Translations under genes and position numbers: made by a program
Part shown: positions 61,879 through 64,000 of the stretch, piece by piece
Numbering within the stretch: position 1 is the first letter of the stretch
How the letters are laid out: the number at the start of each line of letters is the position of its first letter
Notes under the pieces: generated by a model
The model's database searches: none
What the model saw: the letters and a program-made list of their open reading frames with translations, nothing else
Told to the model about the DNA's origin: nothing
NCBI RefSeq assembly: GCF_004519315.1
Contig: NZ_SOZE01000003.1
Span: forward strand, 248,001-312,000
Length of the DNA: 64,000 bases
Direction: 5' to 3'
From: Mucilaginibacter psychrotolerans
GTDB lineage: Bacteria > Bacteroidota > Bacteroidia > Sphingobacteriales > Sphingobacteriaceae

Positions 61879-62616
61879 CTATCCTCTCCTTCTTCTCCGT
61901 TTCTTTTTAGTTTCTGCTTTTTTCTTTTTAACAGGTTTATCGGCAGTGGTCTTTTTTTTATTCACTGCGGCAGCCGCAGCTGCCTTATCCGCTAACGAAA
62001 CAGAATCTTTGCTTAATTGCTGTACCGAGAAACTATTGTTGCGTAGCCCATATTGTAGTACGCGTTTAGCGCCTGTTGGCTTGGCCAGGCTGTCGTTGCT
62101 ACTGTAAATGGGAAACTCGCGTATCAGCAAACCTTCTTTAATATAAAAGTTATCATTACCTCGGTAGCCTTTTTTTTGCGAGCCTGTAAGCTTGGGGAAA
62201 TCCAGTTTGTTAGCGTTGTTGTTGTTGAATTCAAAGGCGTAGATCTTGGCGTAGTTCACCGTATCTTTATCCCTGGCCTGTATCAGTATTTCGGGGTTGC
62301 CATCGGTATCCATATCAGAATTGTACACATCTGATATAGCGCCGTCCAGGTCGCCCGTGGTGGTGGTGAATTTCACCCCGGCAGAATCGGAGTGCAGTAT
62401 CATAAAAGACCCGTCCATTTTTGCCCCCCTGCCCCAACTTAACACATCGAATGTTTGGCCCGGCGATACTTCAATCGCTTTATGGTACCTGAATGGTTCT
62501 GTAAGCGCAGGCGTTGCTGGCGTTGAAACAGCAACAGATGGCGGCTTTGAATCGTTGCCGCAGGCGGCTATTAGGATACAAACCGATGCCGCGTAAACAT
62601 AAATTCTTGCATTCAT
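61879..62616 (-). CDS. Lipoprotein with polybasic C-terminal tail
   Basis: 245 residues from the ATG at 62616, fixed by a GGAGG at 62625-62629 on the minus strand. Lipoprotein signal (CILIAAC). The middle part is an FG-GAP-like single unit (DLDGAISDVYNSDMDTDGNPEILIQARDKDTVNYAKIYAFEF). The last 40 residues are Ala- then Lys/Arg-rich (KPVKKKKAETKKKRRRRRG), odd for an exported lipoprotein; the tail could touch lipopolysaccharide or nucleic acid. It follows the GH20 gene by 15 bp, so it is co-transcribed. Confidence 0.7.
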   Translation of the reverse strand: MNARIYVYAASVCILIAACGNDSKPPSVAVSTPATPALTEPFRYHKAIEVSPGQTFDVLSWGRGAKMDGSFMILHSDSAGVKFTTTTGDLDGAISDVYNSDMDTDGNPEILIQARDKDTVNYAKIYAFEFNNNNANKLDFPKLTGSQKKGYRGNDNFYIKEGLLIREFPIYSSNDSLAKPTGAKRVLQYGLRNNSFSVQQLSKDSVSLADKAAAAAAVNKKKTTADKPVKKKKAETKKKRRRRRG

Positions 62617-62624
62617 CTTGCTAT

Positions 62625-62629
62625 CCTCC
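62625..62629 (-). promoter_or_regulatory. Shine-Dalgarno GGAGG
   Basis: On the minus strand GGAGGATAGCAAGATG places GGAGG eight bases before the ATG at 62616. It begins just after the GH20 stop codon. Confidence 0.55.
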
Positions 62630-62631
62630 AA

Positions 62632-64000
62632 TTAATTGTAAAGCATATCGGGTGAAACTTCTCCTTTTGGCTTGCCGGGCAATGTCATGTAAATACGCAG
62701 CATGCTGTTAGATGTGTAGGCATCTACATATTTTACCGTAATCTTGTGGAAGCCTTTCAGTAAAGGCACGTAGCCCGTTGTTTCGTTGTTACCTTTGCGG
62801 CCGTCGTTATCCACTATTGGCAAATCATCTATGTAAAGCATCGAGCCATTGTACGATTGCGTGGAAAAGCCATAGGTACCATCGGCATCAGCCTTTAAAT
62901 AACCAGTGTACACCACGCCATATTTGCCGAAAGCCTTTTTAAACGCAGCATTAGCTACCTGGAAGCTTTTGGCAATGCCCGTATCTATCACTGCCGTAGG
63001 GTTTATCTGCGTAGTGTTTACATAGGTGCCCTGCGATGCCTGGTATTTCATGCCCGTATTGGTACCCGTAAAATCTATTGCCGCTAGCGGGGCCTTGTTG
63101 TAAACCACCATGCGTGTTATAGGGCTGCGTTTGCCGGATGGGGTTACCACGATGGTTTGTAGTTCGCGGTATTGGTCTATCGGTACCTGGTAAGTGACGG
63201 GTTTGGTAAATACCATTTCCGTTTCGCGCGGGGTATAGCCATCTATGGTGTAATATATGGTTGCGCCCCGTACCGGCGATTTCAGGTCGACAGTCAATTG
63301 TGTACCGATAATCGTCGTGTCCACAGCACCAATAGCGGTAGGCACATGAAACTCGTATCCGGACTTATCCAACCAGGCCAGGTGGCCGGGTAAGCGTGTC
63401 TCAGCAAAATCCTTAAAGTTTTTATTGGCCAGGGGCGACCATGCAATTTCTGATAGGGCTAGCATCCTGGGCAGCAGCATAAACTCTACCTTTTTGTCGG
63501 TAGTGATATACTCCGTCCACAAATTAGCTTGCACGCCTTTAATGCGTGCCTGTTGCGCAGGTGTTAAAACCGCAGGAGTTGGATTATAGCTGTAAATTTT
63601 TGATAGCGGCTCATTGCCACCAATACTCAAAGGTTCCTGGTTCATTTTACCTTGTCCATGGTCTATGTATAAACCCTGGCTGCCGGGGGTCATAATCACA
63701 TCGTGATTTTGCTGGGCGGCGGCTATACCGCCCTCCTCGCCCCTCCAGCTCATCACCGTGGCATTAGGTGCGAGTCCGCCCTCCAGTATCTCATCCCAGC
63801 CGATGATGCTGCGCCCTTTGCTGTTCACAAATTTCTCCATCCGTTGGATAAAGTAACTCTGCAAACCGTGCTCGTCCTTAAGCTTAAGTTTTTTGATCAG
63901 GTCCTGGCAAAATTTGGAGTTTTTCCAAACGGTCTTTGGTGCTTCATCGCCACCAATGTGGATGTATTTGCTCGGGAACAAGTCGATCACTTCCGTAAGC
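62632..64000 (-). CDS. GH20 beta-N-acetylhexosaminidase (C-terminal part, runs off right edge)
   Basis: The frame is open to the right edge (456 residues seen); the GTG at 63990 is internal. FPSKYIHIGGDEAPKTVWKN carries the catalytic Asp-Glu pair of GH20. SIIGWDEILEGGLAPNATVMSWRGEEGGIAAAQ and QANLWTEYI are later barrel blocks. A fibronectin-like or chitobiase C-terminal domain (ATIYYTIDGYTPRETE) follows, then a PA14/CBM-like module (TYGFSTQSYNGSMLYIDDLPIVDNDGRKGN). It removes terminal GlcNAc or GalNAc. It is presumably exported; the signal is outside the window. Confidence 0.93.
   Translation of the reverse strand, partial: LTEVIDLFPSKYIHIGGDEAPKTVWKNSKFCQDLIKKLKLKDEHGLQSYFIQRMEKFVNSKGRSIIGWDEILEGGLAPNATVMSWRGEEGGIAAAQQNHDVIMTPGSQGLYIDHGQGKMNQEPLSIGGNEPLSKIYSYNPTPAVLTPAQQARIKGVQANLWTEYITTDKKVEFMLLPRMLALSEIAWSPLANKNFKDFAETRLPGHLAWLDKSGYEFHVPTAIGAVDTTIIGTQLTVDLKSPVRGATIYYTIDGYTPRETEMVFTKPVTYQVPIDQYRELQTIVVTPSGKRSPITRMVVYNKAPLAAIDFTGTNTGMKYQASQGTYVNTTQINPTAVIDTGIAKSFQVANAAFKKAFGKYGVVYTGYLKADADGTYGFSTQSYNGSMLYIDDLPIVDNDGRKGNNETTGYVPLLKGFHKITVKYVDAYTSNSMLRIYMTLPGKPKGEVSPDMLYN

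Overview
The window looks like chromosomal DNA of a Bacteroidota bacterium of the family Sphingobacteriaceae, most like Mucilaginibacter or Pedobacter. This is inference from the gene families, not a database match. The signs are many Sec- and lipobox-bearing exported proteins (lipoprotein signals ending in a short L/T/S/A-x-C box), a short primary sigma factor of 285 residues, GH92 and GH20 glycosidases, a two-component-regulator propeller protein, a CxxxY-type CcmE with CcmF, paired DUF3857/transglutaminase proteins, a few TAnnTTTG-type -7 boxes, and rare Shine-Dalgarno sequences. About 50 protein genes are supported. I found no rRNA, tRNA or CRISPR array.

Layout. 1-10 kb: propeller sensor (cut by the left edge), YitT-type membrane protein, a jelly-roll/amidotransferase-like lipoprotein, an alpha/beta hydrolase lipoprotein, clpB and an orphan histidine kinase. 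9.7-12.7 kb: a RecD-like helicase, then a RepA-like ATPase with an HTH tail, preceded by iteron-like repeats and a perfect 13-bp-arm hairpin. 12.9-20.5 kb: the accessory-looking part, with unknown or poorly conserved proteins, long gene-poor stretches full of decayed palindromic repeats, a LytTR remnant, an orphan plus-strand terminator and a possible structured RNA between two divergent genes. 20.6-31 kb: cold-shock protein, lipoproteins, DoxX, a REC-PAS-PAS-PAS kinase, CBS protein, rpoD, luciferase-like monooxygenase, a secreted propeller and a cupin. 30.8-40 kb: LtaS-like phosphoglycerol transferase, CocE/NonD hydrolase, then a co-directional exported carbohydrate set (GH92, secreted Gfo/Idh/MocA oxidoreductase, polysaccharide deacetylase, NTF2-like lipoprotein). 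40-50 kb: queG, a DnaQ-like exonuclease with a DUF3820 domain, two back-to-back DUF3857 proteins, a 41-residue membrane peptide, NlpC/P60 lipoprotein and mutS. 50-64 kb: sialidase-like protein, Na+/H+ antiporter, a PAS/HisKA protein without ATPase domain, PhyH dioxygenase with ccmF and ccmE, M28 peptidase, a Tat-exported SDR, a tiny possible sigma-54 transcription unit, a lipoprotein with a polybasic tail, and GH20 hexosaminidase (cut by the right edge).

The housekeeping genes (clpB, rpoD, mutS, queG) are intact. Most convergent gene pairs are separated by a strong hairpin, often one belonging to a dispersed palindromic family. The strongest leads for something undescribed are the small unit at 61.6 kb, the structured element at 19.47-19.60 kb, the iteron/ATPase locus at 11.2-12.7 kb, the orphan terminator at 18.3 kb, and the repeat nest with a LytTR fragment at 14-19 kb. 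None is proven from sequence alone.
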